From Muscardinus avellanarius (Eukaryota; Chordata; Mammalia; Rodentia; Gliridae), in contig OY726560.1 of NCBI GenBank assembly GCA_963383645.1, forward strand, positions 26,165,800 through 26,229,799: 64,000 nt of DNA. The letters run 5' to 3'. The notes beneath the pieces are model-generated. The model had not been told where the DNA came from, did no database searches, and was given only the letters and a program-made list of their open reading frames with translations. This document shows positions 48,975 through 59,564 of the stretch, piece by piece; position 1 is the stretch's first letter; every line of letters begins with the position of its first letter. Position numbers and translations under genes: made by a program.

Positions 48975-49825
48975 ATTCGAAGAATAGAAACTGTAGGTTC
49001 ACGTGGTTTGAGTTCTATATCCTTTAAAAAAATTAAACAAAATATAAGTCAATACTTGAAAACCAATAGAATTAAAATTAAGTTTCTGAGCTTTGGTTTT
49101 TCTCAAAAATTTAAATAACAATAATTTAGAGGCCAAATTTTTGCATTTTAATAGCTATCTTTGACAGAGTAGAGCTGCCACATATATAAATTCATAGTTA
49201 CTTCATCTTCTACCCTCCTTCTTCCTGATACATTGCACTTGGCTGGCTTTCCTTGTTTCTAGCACCTGGTTGTTCTCATTGGCCCTTCAGTATGTGATCT
49301 CTAAGATGTATCATTAAACACATAGGATAGTATTACTAAATGATAGAGTCTACATAGTGTGACTTCTGGGTCAAATGATAGGTCTTGCTATTGTTAAGTA
49401 CTGGGAAATTGATTTTTCATGTCCTAGTAAATACCCAGGGTGTTTTGTTTTGCTTTTCATCTAGGCTCTCAGCTAGACATAATGCAAAATTAAAAGAAAA
49501 AAAAATAGAAATTCTGAGAATTTTTAAATAACAAAAAATTATTGCAGGGCTTTATAGACTGATATTTGCTGGTTATCTCGATACAGAGCCCAGTACAAAA
49601 CAGAATATATACTCACCTGCGATCTTGAAGGGAATTGGTTGAAGATCTCTTTATAGAAATGTAGGTGATGTTAAGAAAAGCTATGAGGATCCATCAGGTC
49701 CCTAAGGAGTTTTCTAGTGGCTAACCTCTTGGAAGTAGGCTGTGTTACAGAGGATAATGTGGTTAAGGGTCATGGCCACTGCTAAAATTTTGCTGCTGTA
49801 AAGTAGGGTAGGAGTGGGGATCAAA
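48975..49825. other. No gene seen
   Basis: Unique AT-rich sequence, no recognised repeat. Confidence 0.5.
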
Positions 49826-49983
49826 ATTTCCTGGTCACACCAGGCACAGTGGCACACCCTTATAACCCCAGCATTTGGGAGGCTAAGACAGGAGGATTGT
49901 GGTTCGAGGACAGACTCAGCTAATTAGTGAGGCCATTTGCAACTCAGTGAGACCCTGTTTCAAAATAAAGAATAAAAATGTAG

Positions 49984-50767
49984 GACCGAGAAAAGTGGGG
50001 CTTAAGAGCCCCACAAACAACCAATCTCCATTACCACAAAATCAGCGCCTTTCATAGCCAGAAATCACCATCACCAGAGAAACAAAAAAATCACCAGCCT
50101 CCAGAGAGAAAGCGAACTGAGAACAGAGCACAGAGCCACAGAGGAGATACACCAGCCTCTCGCCCGAGGACGCGGCAGCAGCGCCATACTGCCGGCAGCA
50201 GCGGCAAATTCACCGGACGGGTACAGCAAGCCGAGCGGAACTGCTGTGGAACAGCCAGGCAGGATTTCTCGCCGCAGGTAAAATCTAAAGCTCCCAGTGG
50301 CTGAGCTCAGCACACGCCGCAGGGATTCAGAGTGGAAATCAAAACCAAGAAGAGATATGTTAGCCTCACGGCCGAGGGCCTAGCAGCGGTGCCATATTGC
50401 CACCGGTGGCAGCAACAGAGAATTCACCGAATCCAGTAGAGCTACATCTGCATACTCAAGAACAGTGAGTCAAATTGCGGGCCACAGAGGAGAAATCCCA
50501 GTACTCCCTGGGACTGTACTCCCTGGGACTTGACCCAGTGGGGGAGGGGCGGTGGCAGAGATATCACACCATAGGAGAACGTGCAACCAGGCACCCCCCA
50601 CAGTCTAAAGCAGCCTCTATCGACTCTCTGGGTAGGAGACTCTGTGATACAACCCAGTAAAGGAGTAGTGGGGTCTGAGATACTACTGACTCAAGATCCA
50701 GAACACCTTAAGTGAAGTCATAGTGACCCAAGGGAAGAACCCAGAGAAGGCACAAACTTCTGAAATC
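49984..50767 (+). promoter_or_regulatory. L1 5'UTR / internal promoter region
   Basis: A GC-richer block just upstream of ORF1. It holds two related modules about 210 bp apart. The first (about 50141-50245) has GCGCCATACTGCCGGCAGC, then AAATTCACCGG. The second (about 50351-50450) has GGTGCCATATTGCCACCGG, then GAATTCACCG. Both carry a GCCAT core of the kind used by YY1 in L1 promoters. It lies in the 5'UTR position of an L1, so internal promoter function is inferred from position and family knowledge. Confidence 0.65.
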
Positions 50768-51675
50768 ATGGGAACGAGGAATAATACTGGAGCAATGAAT
50801 GCCCACAACCCCACAACATCAGAACCCGATAAAACAGAAAATCAGAGGTTTCTAGAAGATCAAATCAGGAAAATAACTGTAGAAATAATAGAGATGCTTC
50901 AAAAAGAACTCAGAGAGAGCCAAAAAGAGATAAAGGATGCAATTAATGAAGTAAAGGCCTCAATTCAAAGCACAAACAACCGATTAGACCACATGGAGAA
51001 CAGAATCTCGCTCTTAGAAGATGATCATTCCAAAATTGAATGCATAGTTTCTAATCTAGGAAAAAATATCCGACAGCAGGAATCTGATATTGAAGAAATA
51101 TGGGCCCATTTTAAGAGAGCTAACCTAAGAATAATTGGAATAGAGGAGGGAAAAGAAAGTGAAACCAAAGGGATCAACAATCTCTTCAAGGAAGTAATAG
51201 CAGAAAATTTTCCAAACATAGAGCAAGAGGTTGATACACAGGTCCAGGAAACGTATAGAACTCCCTTTAGACAGGATCGGAGAAGAGGATCCCCACGCCA
51301 CATAATTTTCAAAATGACCTATGTGAAGCCAAGCAGAGAATCTTAAAGGCAACAAAAACAAAGGGCCAAGTGACATTCAGAGGCAAACCAATTAGAATCA
51401 CTCCAGACTTCCCAAACCAAGTCATGAGAGCCAGAAGGGCTTGGAGGAACATATTCCAAACTCTGAAAGAAAACAACTTCCAGCCAAAAATTTCCTACCC
51501 AGCAAAACTTTCTATCAAATTAGAAAAGGAAATAAGAAGCTTTCATGACAAACAGAAACTGAAGGAATTTATGTCTTCAAAACCAGCGCTAGAGAAAATA
51601 CTCAAAGAGATTAACTACAAAGAAGAAATAGGTAACATACACCAGAACAGAGAAACAAGACTTTCCATCCAACAG
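50768..51675 (+). pseudogene. L1 ORF1 (RNA-binding chaperone), frameshifted
   Basis: L1 ORF1p is a trimeric RNA-binding protein that packages L1 RNA. The first frame, from the ATG at 50768, runs to a stop at 51346. It encodes a long heptad-rich coiled coil (about residues 30-105, including EMLQKELRESQKEIKDAINE) and the start of the RRM (RANLRIIGIEEGKES). A second frame continues with the C-terminal domain: TFRGKPIRITPDF, then ARRAWRNIFQTLKENNFQPK and YPAKLSIKLEKEI, typical of ORF1p. The break is best explained by a one-base loss near 51321-51330. The upstream in-frame GTG at 50723 is not a likely start in a eukaryote. No functional full-length protein is made. Confidence 0.9.
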
Positions 51676-51689
51676 ACAACTAAGACTGG

Positions 51690-52590
51690 TTATCTGTGGA
51701 GATTCATTACTTATGTTAGTCTTTTACCTATCTCTAAATGGTATTGTTTGCCTTTATTGTTGTTAATTTTTAGGATTTCTAGTTGGAATATTAATATACC
51801 TTCAGATATAGCATTTGGATATTTTATCCCATTCTATTAGTAACTGTTAACTCTGTTTACATTGTCTTTGGATATACAATATTTTTTTTATTTTTTAGGG
51901 AGTTTGTATACTCTTCTGTTGCCTGTGCCATTGAAATCATATCCAAGAAATCACTGCCAATTTCAATGTTGTGAGGTTTTAAGACCCAGATTTTCTCCTA
52001 AAAGTTTATAGTCTTAAGATTTATATTTAGGTCTTTTATCTATTTTGAGTTAATATTTGTATATGGGATTAGGTAAGGGTCCAACTTTATTCTTTTCCAT
52101 GTAATTATTATGTTTCAACAATATTTAGTTAAAAGATTATTATTTCTACCACCAAATGTTCGTGGAAACCTTGTCAAAAATAACTTGACAATATAGGGAA
52201 GAATTTAGCTCTAGGCTTTTATTTAACTCCAATGGTTTATATATCTGCCTTTAGAATAGTACTTCACTGTTTCAATTATTGTAGCTTTATATGGTTTGAA
52301 ATCAGAAAATATATATCTTCTAGCTTTGTTCTTTTTCAGGATCATTTTGGGTATCTAGAGTCCATATTCCATATTAGGATAGATTTTTTTCTGAAAAATA
52401 AATATATAAATATATGATAGTTTCACCTAAAAAAATAGAAAAAAATATTCTCTGGTATGAAAGAAAGTAAAAAGAAATATTGAAATGTTATCTTTAAGTC
52501 ATCAAAAGCTTGGTATCAGACAAATGAAACTGTTATGTGAGATTATCATTTTTAATTTTGGACAAATTGCTATAATACTAGATGTCAACC
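51690..52590 (-). repeat. Old L1 ORF2 segment, antisense, inside the chimeric L1
   Basis: The plus strand reads text typical of antisense ancient L1: 'ttgaaatcatatccaagaaatcactgcc', 'ttttgagttaatatttgtatatggg', 'caattattgtagctttatatggtttgaaatcag'. It is clearly more diverged than the flanking L1 parts. The last ~200 bp (about 52390-52590) are not recognised and look like unique DNA. Confidence 0.7.
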
Positions 52591-52800
52591 ACTAAGCCAA
52601 GCATGGGAGGGAGGGATGGGGAGAGAATGGGGTGGGGATCGGGTTGGGGGCTGACTGGGTGATGTGTGCATGTATGTCTACAAAAGTTTGTATCCCACTA
52701 TGATGTATGAATATAGTGCACCAATAAAAAAATTAAAATTAAAATTAAAAAAAATGTAGAATGTACTCGGGCAAAAAAAAAAAAAAAAAATCCTTGTCAC

Positions 52801-53156
52801 TATCTCTGTCCATCTTCCATTCATCTAATGGTGCCCCCTGTTGGCCAAAGTCCTGTGGCTTCCACATTAAGACATTAGTAGAGGTAATTTCTAGGACCTA
52901 AAAGCAGGATGTGAGGAGATTATGATAGGGCAGGAGTATGTAAAAGCAGAAAAACTAGCATAAGGTTGTCTGGTCTCAGTTGTCCTAAAATTTTTTTCTG
53001 TATTTTTCTTTTGTGACCATTACATATTTCATTTTCCTAAAAATAATATGAAATCACCCAACCATAAAAATATTTTATAAACACTTATTGCATAGAATGG
53101 TTTAAATAACTAAAGTACATGTGGGAGAACTCCCACAGGCAGTGATAAGATACTTG
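52801..53156. other. No gene seen
   Basis: Unique sequence between the SINE/L1 nest and an LTR. Confidence 0.5.
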
Positions 53157-53510
53157 TGATGGTTTGAATTTATAGTGCCCCCCCCCTTATGGAAACAAGG
53201 TAGCAATATTTGAAATGGAGTTTGGTTGCTAAGGAAGGGTTCTGAGGGTGTGGCTTTGAGGATTATATGAGATTCTTTCTTCCCCTTCTCTCTCTTGCTT
53301 CAGCCTCCATGATATGAAAGTAGAACCCTTGTTCTCTTCTTCTCTCTGCTTCCTTCTGCCATGTCCTGAGCTCTGCAGACCTGGTCTGACATGGACTGAG
53401 ACTCTGAAATCCCAGAACTGTGCGCAAATAAATCTTCCTTACTCTAAGTTATGTTATAGGTTTATTTGGATTATAGCAGTTAGAATGTTGACTGAAACAA
53501 TACCAATGAA
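53157..53510 (+). mobile_element. MaLR-type solo LTR
   Basis: It opens TGATGGTTTGAATTTATAG and carries 'aaatggagtttggttgctaaggaaggg', 'gcttcagcctccatgatatgaaag', 'tctgccatgtcctgagctctgc', 'tgacatggactgagactctgaa' and AACTGTGCGCAAATAAATCT. It ends 'ttgactgaaaca'. No internal retroviral sequence is present. Confidence 0.82.
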
Positions 53511-55080
53511 AATCATTATTAATTTAAACAATATTCATATTTTTAAAAATCCATGTGGAATTGGTTCATTTTTAAGGTTTTTCCAACAATAAACCATATA
53601 ATGAAAGTCTTATGGAGTGGATACAGAGATTTACCAAAAATGATCTTTTAAAGAGGGAAAAATCATATACCTAAGTAATATGTTTGTATAAGCAGTGATG
53701 AGAGTTGTAGATAAAAGGCTTTGGAAGTTTGAAGAAAGGAAACATCTTTTTGGTAATATCCTGGACAGAACTCCACTGGAGTCTTGCCTGGTTTTCCAGT
53801 GGCCTCCATATTCTTTATAAAGGAGGGTTGGTGAAGTCCACAATGAACTAGTCGTTCTGCTTCCTCCATTTGTGTTGATTTCTACCAAGAGTCTGCTGAA
53901 AGGGTTTGCAGAGCTGATTAAGTGAATTTCGCCAATTAATAGGACTACTCAAAGCATTAAATATTAAGTTAACAATGAATAAGAGAGTGAAATAAAATTT
54001 ACTTTTACAATTAAATCTAAGATGAATTTAGTCTTTAAAAAGAATTGATGGGTAACTTGCTAAGAAAAAAGGTTACTATTGAACCAACGATAGAAATTTT
54101 GAAAGTTGAAAAATTCATAAGAGAGAGATTTATAAAGACTTTTGTATTTTGAGTGCTTCATCCTGAAAAACAAAAGAATAGTTATCATATGATATGAAAT
54201 ATGGGTGTGGCTTAGGCAAAAGAGCAGGCAGTGGAACTCGGATCAATAGATCCTGATTCAAGAAAAGGCTTTGGGCCTAACCAAAACTGATTACATTGAA
54301 ACATTTCTCTAAAATTTCAAATAAACTAATATTCTATGTTAATTTATCATGCACAAAGCATATGTGGCTATATTTTTTGGATTAATTAACTAATTATAAT
54401 TTCTGGATGAATTGGAATAGAAAGACTTCCTCAAATTTCAGCACTGAAGATAAGGTGTACTTCCTGAAGAAAGAATATTTTCAGCTGGGACCTTGCTAGA
54501 TATTTCATTACTGGTCTTATTTACTTAAGGAAGTAAACTCTTCCTAAGTGGGTAAATCAATTACATTGAGCAAACATTTATTGAATTTCCATTGCCTTCA
54601 GGATAAAAGATAAGTTACGGATCATGACATAGAAGCTTATTCATGATCTGCTTCCTACCCACTTCTTCAGCTTTGCCCTACCCTCAAACCCTGGGGAAAT
54701 CCCTCCATATCAAACTCATCTTTATGGAATAGCAAGATAATATGCTGGATTTTAGGACTGACTGTTATGTGCCACTACTATATACCTTTGTATATTCTCT
54801 TTCCAGAGCCTAAAATATATGTTCTGCCATGAGGTACATGTTTAATGCTGATAATTAAGAAAAAAAACTGTTCATTTTTTAAAAAAATCACATTCTCTAA
54901 TTTGTGTTTCTACCCCAAACTCTGTATATGTTTCAGGTAGCTACTGTGGCCCTTGGGACATATACATTGTAAAGAAGGAAAAACTACTGGATTAAGGATA
55001 AAATTTAATGTGATGATTACATAAAAGTAATGTTAGTAAAAAAGATTTAAGGTTTACTAAATACTTAATTTTACTAAATT
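53511..55080. other. No gene seen; L2-like relic
   Basis: Mostly unique. About 54590-54850 has 'ttcatgatctgcttcctacccacttcttcagctttgccctaccc', an order resembling L2. No gene is recognised. Confidence 0.45.
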
Positions 55081-55084
55081 ATTT

Positions 55085-55318
55085 CAAGCCAGGTGTGGTG
55101 GTACAAGTTTGTAATCCCAGCATTGGGAGGCTGAGATGGGAGGATTCTGTTTTGCAGCCAGACTCAGCAACTTAGTAAGGTCTTTTGCAACCCAGTGAGA
55201 CCCTGTTTCAAAATAAAGAATAAAAAATAGGGCTGGGACTGTATCTCAGAGGTAGAATGCCCCTGGGTTCTACCCCCAGTGCTACAAAAAACAAACAAAC
55301 AACAACAACAACAAAAAT
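55085..55318 (+). mobile_element. B1-dID-type SINE
   Basis: B1 half (GCCAGGTGTGGTGGTACAAG), linker, complete ID half (GGGCTGGGACTGTATCTCAG, then 'gtagaatgcccctgggttctacccccagtgctac') and a CAA-rich tail. The ID half is a useful reference for the family. Confidence 0.9.
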
Positions 55319-55428
55319 ATATTTATAATTTTAAATGCCTACTACATATGCTATCAGAAATATATTACAACTCAGTACTGCAAAAAATTTAGTATAAGAT
55401 TAGTATTAGCTCAATAGCATGAAAATAA

Positions 55429-55648
55429 CCTGGGCGCAGTGGTGCATACATGTAATATGGGTACTTGGGAGGCTGAGACAGGAGGAATGCACGTTGGAAA
55501 TGGCCTCAGCAACTTAGCAAAGCCCTCAGCAACTTAGTGAGACCCTATTTCAAAATAAAAAAAATAAAATAGGGCTGGGGATGCAGCTCAGAGGTAGAAA
55601 GCCTCTAGTTTCATCCTTAGTGCCACACAGGTAAAAAAAAAACTAACG
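55429..55648 (+). mobile_element. B1-dID-type SINE
   Basis: B1 half (CTGGGCGCAGTGGTGCATAC), a duplicated 'cagcaacttag' in the linker, ID half (GGGCTGGGGATGCAGCTCAG) and an A tail. TGAAAATAA before and after (about 55420 and 55650) is a likely target-site duplication. Confidence 0.88.
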
Positions 55649-55654
55649 TGAAAA

Positions 55655-57460
55655 TAAAGTAGATGGAAAATATCTAAAATTTTATTATATGTAACTCTAG
55701 GTGGTGGTATTAGATTGCAGGTGTTATATTATCCTGTACTTTTCAATGTTTCAATAGTTAAGTGACCTAACTCTGATAATAAATGGTGAAACTTTAAAAC
55801 AAACGTCAGTGCTTTGCTTTGAGGGTCATAATGTTTCCTATGGTGTTTTCTTGAATCATTAATCTTTAGCATTTTTCTACTTTCCTCTGTGTTACTTCTT
55901 TATTAGGCTTTGAAACAAGTCTATTGAAGTTATTTCTTTACTTCTGTGTCTCTCTATCCAGATATAATACTCTTTGTGGAAAGGGAATGCTTCGTATTTT
56001 GTCTTGATGATTCACATATGTTATTGTACCATCTAATACATGTTTGGACCTCCACCGACATAGTATGAACACAATGATTATCAACAAAGTTAGCAGTGTT
56101 CTCTCAATGCCTGGCAGAAAAAAGTAGAGATGCAGGGCGATGCTTCCTGCTTATCAGTAGGGCCAATATCACTCTTGGAAGGCTTCACATGCTCAGTTTG
56201 TCTTGGCTTAAAGACAGCACTAAATTATTTTCAATGTTGTTAAGCTATTAATATTATGCATGATTACAGTGTTTTCCCTGAACTTTCTCCAGGGTTGCTT
56301 CATATACTTTATATTCTATGTTTTTTATAAGCCTAAGGGGATTTCCATATTATTTATTTAATATTACTAATAATAAGTATCAAAGCTTAATTTGCTTCTT
56401 ATAATAACCATCAATCTTTAATTATTACATTTTTTTCCATTTTCCAAGTGCAGAATAATGCATTTTTTTTCTTTTCCTCAGAGGAGGTATGATCTTACAC
56501 TTGGTTCATTGCTAGGCTCTTAAGGTTTAAAAGAGTTTCTTAAAAGTTCTCTAATTTCATAAAAAAAAAACAGACAAAACTCCTCATATTCAGTTTTCAG
56601 ACTAAAGTCACAGTTGTTTAAATTAGTAAACATTAGTATTTTTGTAACTTGTTCTTTGCTAGATGATTAAAAAATCAAAGATAAGTGAGAAATAGATTGC
56701 TTTTGCAAGGCAGACTTGAATCCCAGGTTTTATACCAAGATATAGTTGAAACAGAGAACTTTGGAGGAAGATGTGAACAGTGCTGCTTGAGTGGCCCAAG
56801 TGTGAAGGCAGAGAGGACAGCCCACTGGCTGGGCAGAAGCAGAAGCGGGCGTAGTCCAGATAGCCCTGGTTAACCTGATGGTAGCTTGACTGCGCTGAGG
56901 GATGCATAGAGAGCTGGTTGCACATTATTTTGGGTTGAAGATTTGAGGTAGTGAACTGAATAAAGCAAACCCCTGCCCAGAGAGGGTGGGTCTCATCTGA
57001 TCTCAGGGCCTGAATAGAACAAAAAGGCAGATGATGGTTGAATTGACTACCTGACAACATCAAGCTGGGACATTGGTCTTTCTTGTCCTCCATACTCTTG
57101 GATCCTGGGCCTTTGGGTCAAGACTGGACTCTGCACTTGGGGCTCATCACCACTCAGTTTTCCAAGCTACTCCTACCTCTCCTGGGTTAGCAACTTGCAG
57201 ACTCCAGATCTTTAACATTACAGAAGGTATAATTTATTATGCCATATGATAAATATCTTCCTAGAAAGGTATATATAAAGGAAAATAGCATATATAATAA
57301 GATAGGTTAAAATCATGATTCTTATTTATTCTATTTTTCTGAAGAACCCTGAATCAGTACACAGACAGAGGGCCAGTAATAAACAAAATCACGGTGGTAT
57401 TAATTTTCAATATATTTTGTGCAGCACTATTAGTTGTAGTTGTGTGCATATGTGTATGTG
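55655..57460. other. No gene seen
   Basis: Unique AT-rich DNA. The minus-strand 144-codon frame at 56659-57093 has no recognisable domain, and I do not call it a gene. Confidence 0.5.
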
Positions 57461-57462
57461 TT

Positions 57463-57600
57463 ATAAATTTAGCTCATGTAACTCTTATAACCATCCTGTG
57501 ATGGCTATGCTATAATTGCTCCCATTATTATAGATAAAAAATGGAAATAAAGAACTAAGAAATATGCTTCAGATCACTGAGTTAGTAACTAGAGAACTAT
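57463..57600 (-). repeat. MIR relic, antisense
   Basis: 'agctcatgtaactcttataaccatcctgtgatggc', 'ttattatagataaaaaatgg' and 'cagatcactgagttagtaactag' follow the antisense MIR order. Confidence 0.6.
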
Positions 57601-57713
57601 TCCATTAAGACACACTTTACTGGGCAGTTTTTAAACACCTCTATATAGCCCCAGTCCTCATTCTCAAATTTTCTTGATTTAATCTTATAATTTGTGTGTC
57701 TCTGAAATCTGTT

Positions 57714-57733
57714 CAAAACTTTTCCTAATTTTT
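57714..57733. repeat. Target-site duplication, left copy
   Basis: CAAAACTTTTCCTAATTTTT is repeated exactly at 59565-59584. The pair brackets the composite retroelement. Confidence 0.95.
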
Positions 57734-57789
57734 GTTTTGTTTTTTTTAAAAGCTTACATTTTTATTTTATTTTATTTATTTATTTTTTG

Positions 57790-58112
57790 TAATCATACAT
57801 CACTTTGGAATACAAGACTTGAGAGGATATACAAGCACATATCATCCAATAAGCCCTCATCCAATCCCCACCCCATTCCCTCCCTCTACCTCAATCCCAT
57901 GCTTAATTGGTGATTATCTTTGATATATTTGCTTACGCACCTCATGAGTTTTAAAACGATTCCATCCTCCCGCATCCCCTCCCCTCTGATTGGTCACTTT
58001 AATTGCTTCTCAATAGGGCCCTTTCTACTACTCGACCTCCTCCTGTTACCCCTTTCCTCCTAGTTCTTGTTAATTAGGGGAAGCATCTGGATTTTATTTT
58101 CTGTGCTATTTC
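57790..58112 (-). repeat. L1-derived 3'UTR of the composite
   Basis: The plus-strand text 'cctcctgttacccctttcctcctag', 'aattaggggaagcatctggattttattttctgtg' and 'cacatatcatccaataagccc' parallels antisense L1 3'UTRs at 5152-5515 and 31422-31760. It supplies the 3' end that L1 reverse transcriptase would recognise. Homology to L1 stops near 58112. Confidence 0.85.
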
Positions 58113-58129
58113 TCTGTGCATGCCGCATC

Positions 58130-58840
58130 ACAAGTTCCGATCCCACTCTTGACGGCCCCAGTAGTGGCCTGGCTACCTAGAGGACCTCGCTGGCTCCAGG
58201 ACTGGCCTTGCCTCATGGGAGGCCCCGATCCTGGCCTCGCTGGGCCCCCCACCACCCTAACCCCTCGGCTGGCTCCGCTCCCAGCGTCACAGGCCCCAAC
58301 ACTGGCCAAGCCTTACAACAGGCTCTGATCCTGGCCTTGTTGACCCTGGCACTGGCCTAAACCCTCGGCAGGCTCCTATCATGGTCTCGCAAGTCCCAGC
58401 TCCGTCCTTGCCTCACGGCAGTTTCCGATCCTGGCCTCACTGGCCCCGGCACCAGTCTTACCCCTCGGCAGAATCCAATCCTGGTCTCGCTGGCCCCAGC
58501 ATGCCCTATCCCCTCGGCAGGCTCCCATCCAGGCCTCAGAGGCCCCAGTGCCAGCTTTGCCTCACAGTAGTCTCCGATCCCAGCCTCACTGACCCTGGGA
58601 CTGGCCTAACCCCTCGGCAGGCTCTGATCCCGGCCTCGGAGGCCTCACTAGCAGCTTTGCCTCATAACAGGCTCCGATCCCGGCCTTGCTGGCCCTGGCA
58701 CTGACCTAACCTTTTGGCAGGCTTCGATTCCGGCCTCAGAGGTCCCATCACCTGCCTTGCCTCATGGCAGGCTCATATCCTGGCCTCGCTGGCCCCAGCA
58801 TCGGCCTCACCCCTCGGCAGGCTCTGATCCGAGCACCCTC
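58130..58840 (-). repeat. VNTR: ~14 tandem ~50-bp GC-rich units
   Basis: Plus-strand units resemble GGCTCCGATCCTGGCCTCGC, then 'tggccccggcactggcctaacccctcggca'. Unit starts fall near 58221, 58271, 58321, 58370, 58420, 58470, 58519, 58569, 58619, 58669, 58718, 58768 and 58818, a period of 49-50 bp. From about 58520 leftward to rightward the ends tend to alternate between CCCCTCGGCAG and 'tgcctca...cag', suggesting ~100-bp dimers. The tract is CpG-rich compared with the surrounding DNA. Long open frames on both strands (58106-58704) are chance products of the low stop-codon density. Confidence 0.9.
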
Positions 58841-58844
58841 TTCA

Positions 58845-59345
58845 CCCAGCAGGTTGTCCCACATTCCCGAGGGTGCGTGATGGTAGTATTCTGCCTATGA
58901 GGTAATTTCTTGAAAAGTTCCAGGTATTACATCAGATCTCTGCCTCCCCTGAGTACTTTCCACTGCCAATGCAACTGCCTCCATCATTTCAAATCTTTCT
59001 CAAGCTCTTTTCCCATACTGCATAATGTCCAGTGTTCCTAAGCATGCACAACAGTAGCATTCAATCTTTGGGGTAATTTCTTCAGAGGATCAGGGTGGTT
59101 TGGATCAGGTGTCTGCCTCTCCCAAATCCAAGTCTCCACCGCCATCTCGGCCACTGCTGCCGCCACCGCCTTCCTCCTAGGTCTCTGCTAGACTCTCTCC
59201 TTACAGGTGAAGTCCAGGATTCTTAACGATGTAGAGAAGCAGCAGTCCTCCTTTGCGGGAAATTTTTCCAAGAGTTCCAGTTCAGATGGATATGTTTTGT
59301 CTGTATCTTCAATATTCTAGCTGTCACTGCGGCCATCTTAACCCC
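58845..59345 (-). promoter_or_regulatory. Three 5' monomers with YY1-like sites
   Basis: The motif GGTAATTTCTT and its variants recurs at about 58900, 59072 and 59260, each followed by a 'tgaa.agttcc / agag..cagg' block. This defines three imperfect monomers spaced 172 and 188 bp. GCGGCCATCTTA at 59329-59340 and ACCGCCATCTCG at 59138-59149 are YY1-type GCCAT sites (AAGATGGCCGC in the element's sense). Tandem promoter monomers with YY1 sites are known from rodent L1 5'UTRs. Promoter activity here is inferred. Confidence 0.6.
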
Positions 59346-59564
59346 TCTCAAATATTTTTTTTCTTTTCCCTTTTTTTTTTTAATAAGAGAAGTGAGTATG
59401 TGTGGTTTGGGGAGGATGTGAGATCAGGCACTCAGTAGCGATGAAAATTTTTTTTCTTTCCAGGTTGGGGGGGGGGGTCGCCTAAGGGTGCCCTGCCAGC
59501 TCCCACCCACCCGCCCGGGTCAGGGCCTTGCGGCCCGGACCTCCAGGCCCTTCCGGGTTGGGGG

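Larger units (their letters stand above)
49984..52749 (+). mobile_element. Chimeric L1: 5'UTR and ORF1, antisense insert, L1 3' end
   Basis: Ordered parts are an L1 5'UTR (49984-50767), an ORF1 with one frameshift (50768-about 51675), an older antisense L1-like block with unique-looking DNA (about 51690-52590), and an L1 3' end (about 52595-52749). The 3' end reads TAGTGCACCAATAAAAAAAT. AAAAATGTAG occurs at 49974-49983 and 52750-52759, a candidate target-site duplication. ORF2 is absent. It may be a half-L1 (HAL1-like) derivative or the product of a complex retrotransposition. The alternative is later rearrangement of a normal L1. Confidence 0.65.
49839..52790 (+). mobile_element. B1-dID-type SINE split by a 2.8-kb L1-derived insertion
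   Basis: The left part (49839-49983) is the B1 half (CCAGGCACAGTGGCACACCC) plus linker. The right part (about 52753-52790) has 'tagaatgtactcggg' and an A tail, resembling the shortened end of an ID half. The SINE's own target-site duplication is TCCTGGTCAC (49829-49838) and TCCTTGTCAC (52791-52800), with one difference. This makes everything between the halves a later insertion. Confidence 0.7.
57734..59564 (-). mobile_element. Full-length composite retroelement (monomers, VNTR, L1 3'UTR)
   Basis: In minus-strand sense order it has a GC-rich 5' end (59460-59564), then three imperfect 170-190-bp monomers (about 59345 down to 58845). These are followed by a VNTR of ~14 units of ~50 bp (58840 down to about 58130), an L1-like 3'UTR (about 58112 down to 57790) and an A-rich tail (to 57734). 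The perfect 20-bp target-site duplication, the A tail and the L1-derived 3' end indicate L1-enzyme-driven retrotransposition. No ORF of L1, ERV or host type is present, and the 50-bp period keeps no reading frame. The layout resembles the hominoid SVA/LAVA group, but the parts are not related to Alu or SINE-R. The alternative is an L1 subfamily whose 5'UTR has been joined to its 3'UTR by loss of both ORFs. Confidence 0.85.

Noticed and set aside
56659..57093. 144-codon minus-strand open frame
   Set aside because: No recognised domain; it could be chance in moderately GC DNA. A cross-species dN/dS test would decide.
58106..58704. Pro/Ala/Gly-rich open frames on both strands in the GC-rich tract
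   Set aside because: They lie in a ~50-bp tandem repeat whose period is not a multiple of three, so the peptide is not periodic. The frames exist because stop codons are rare in GC-rich repeats.
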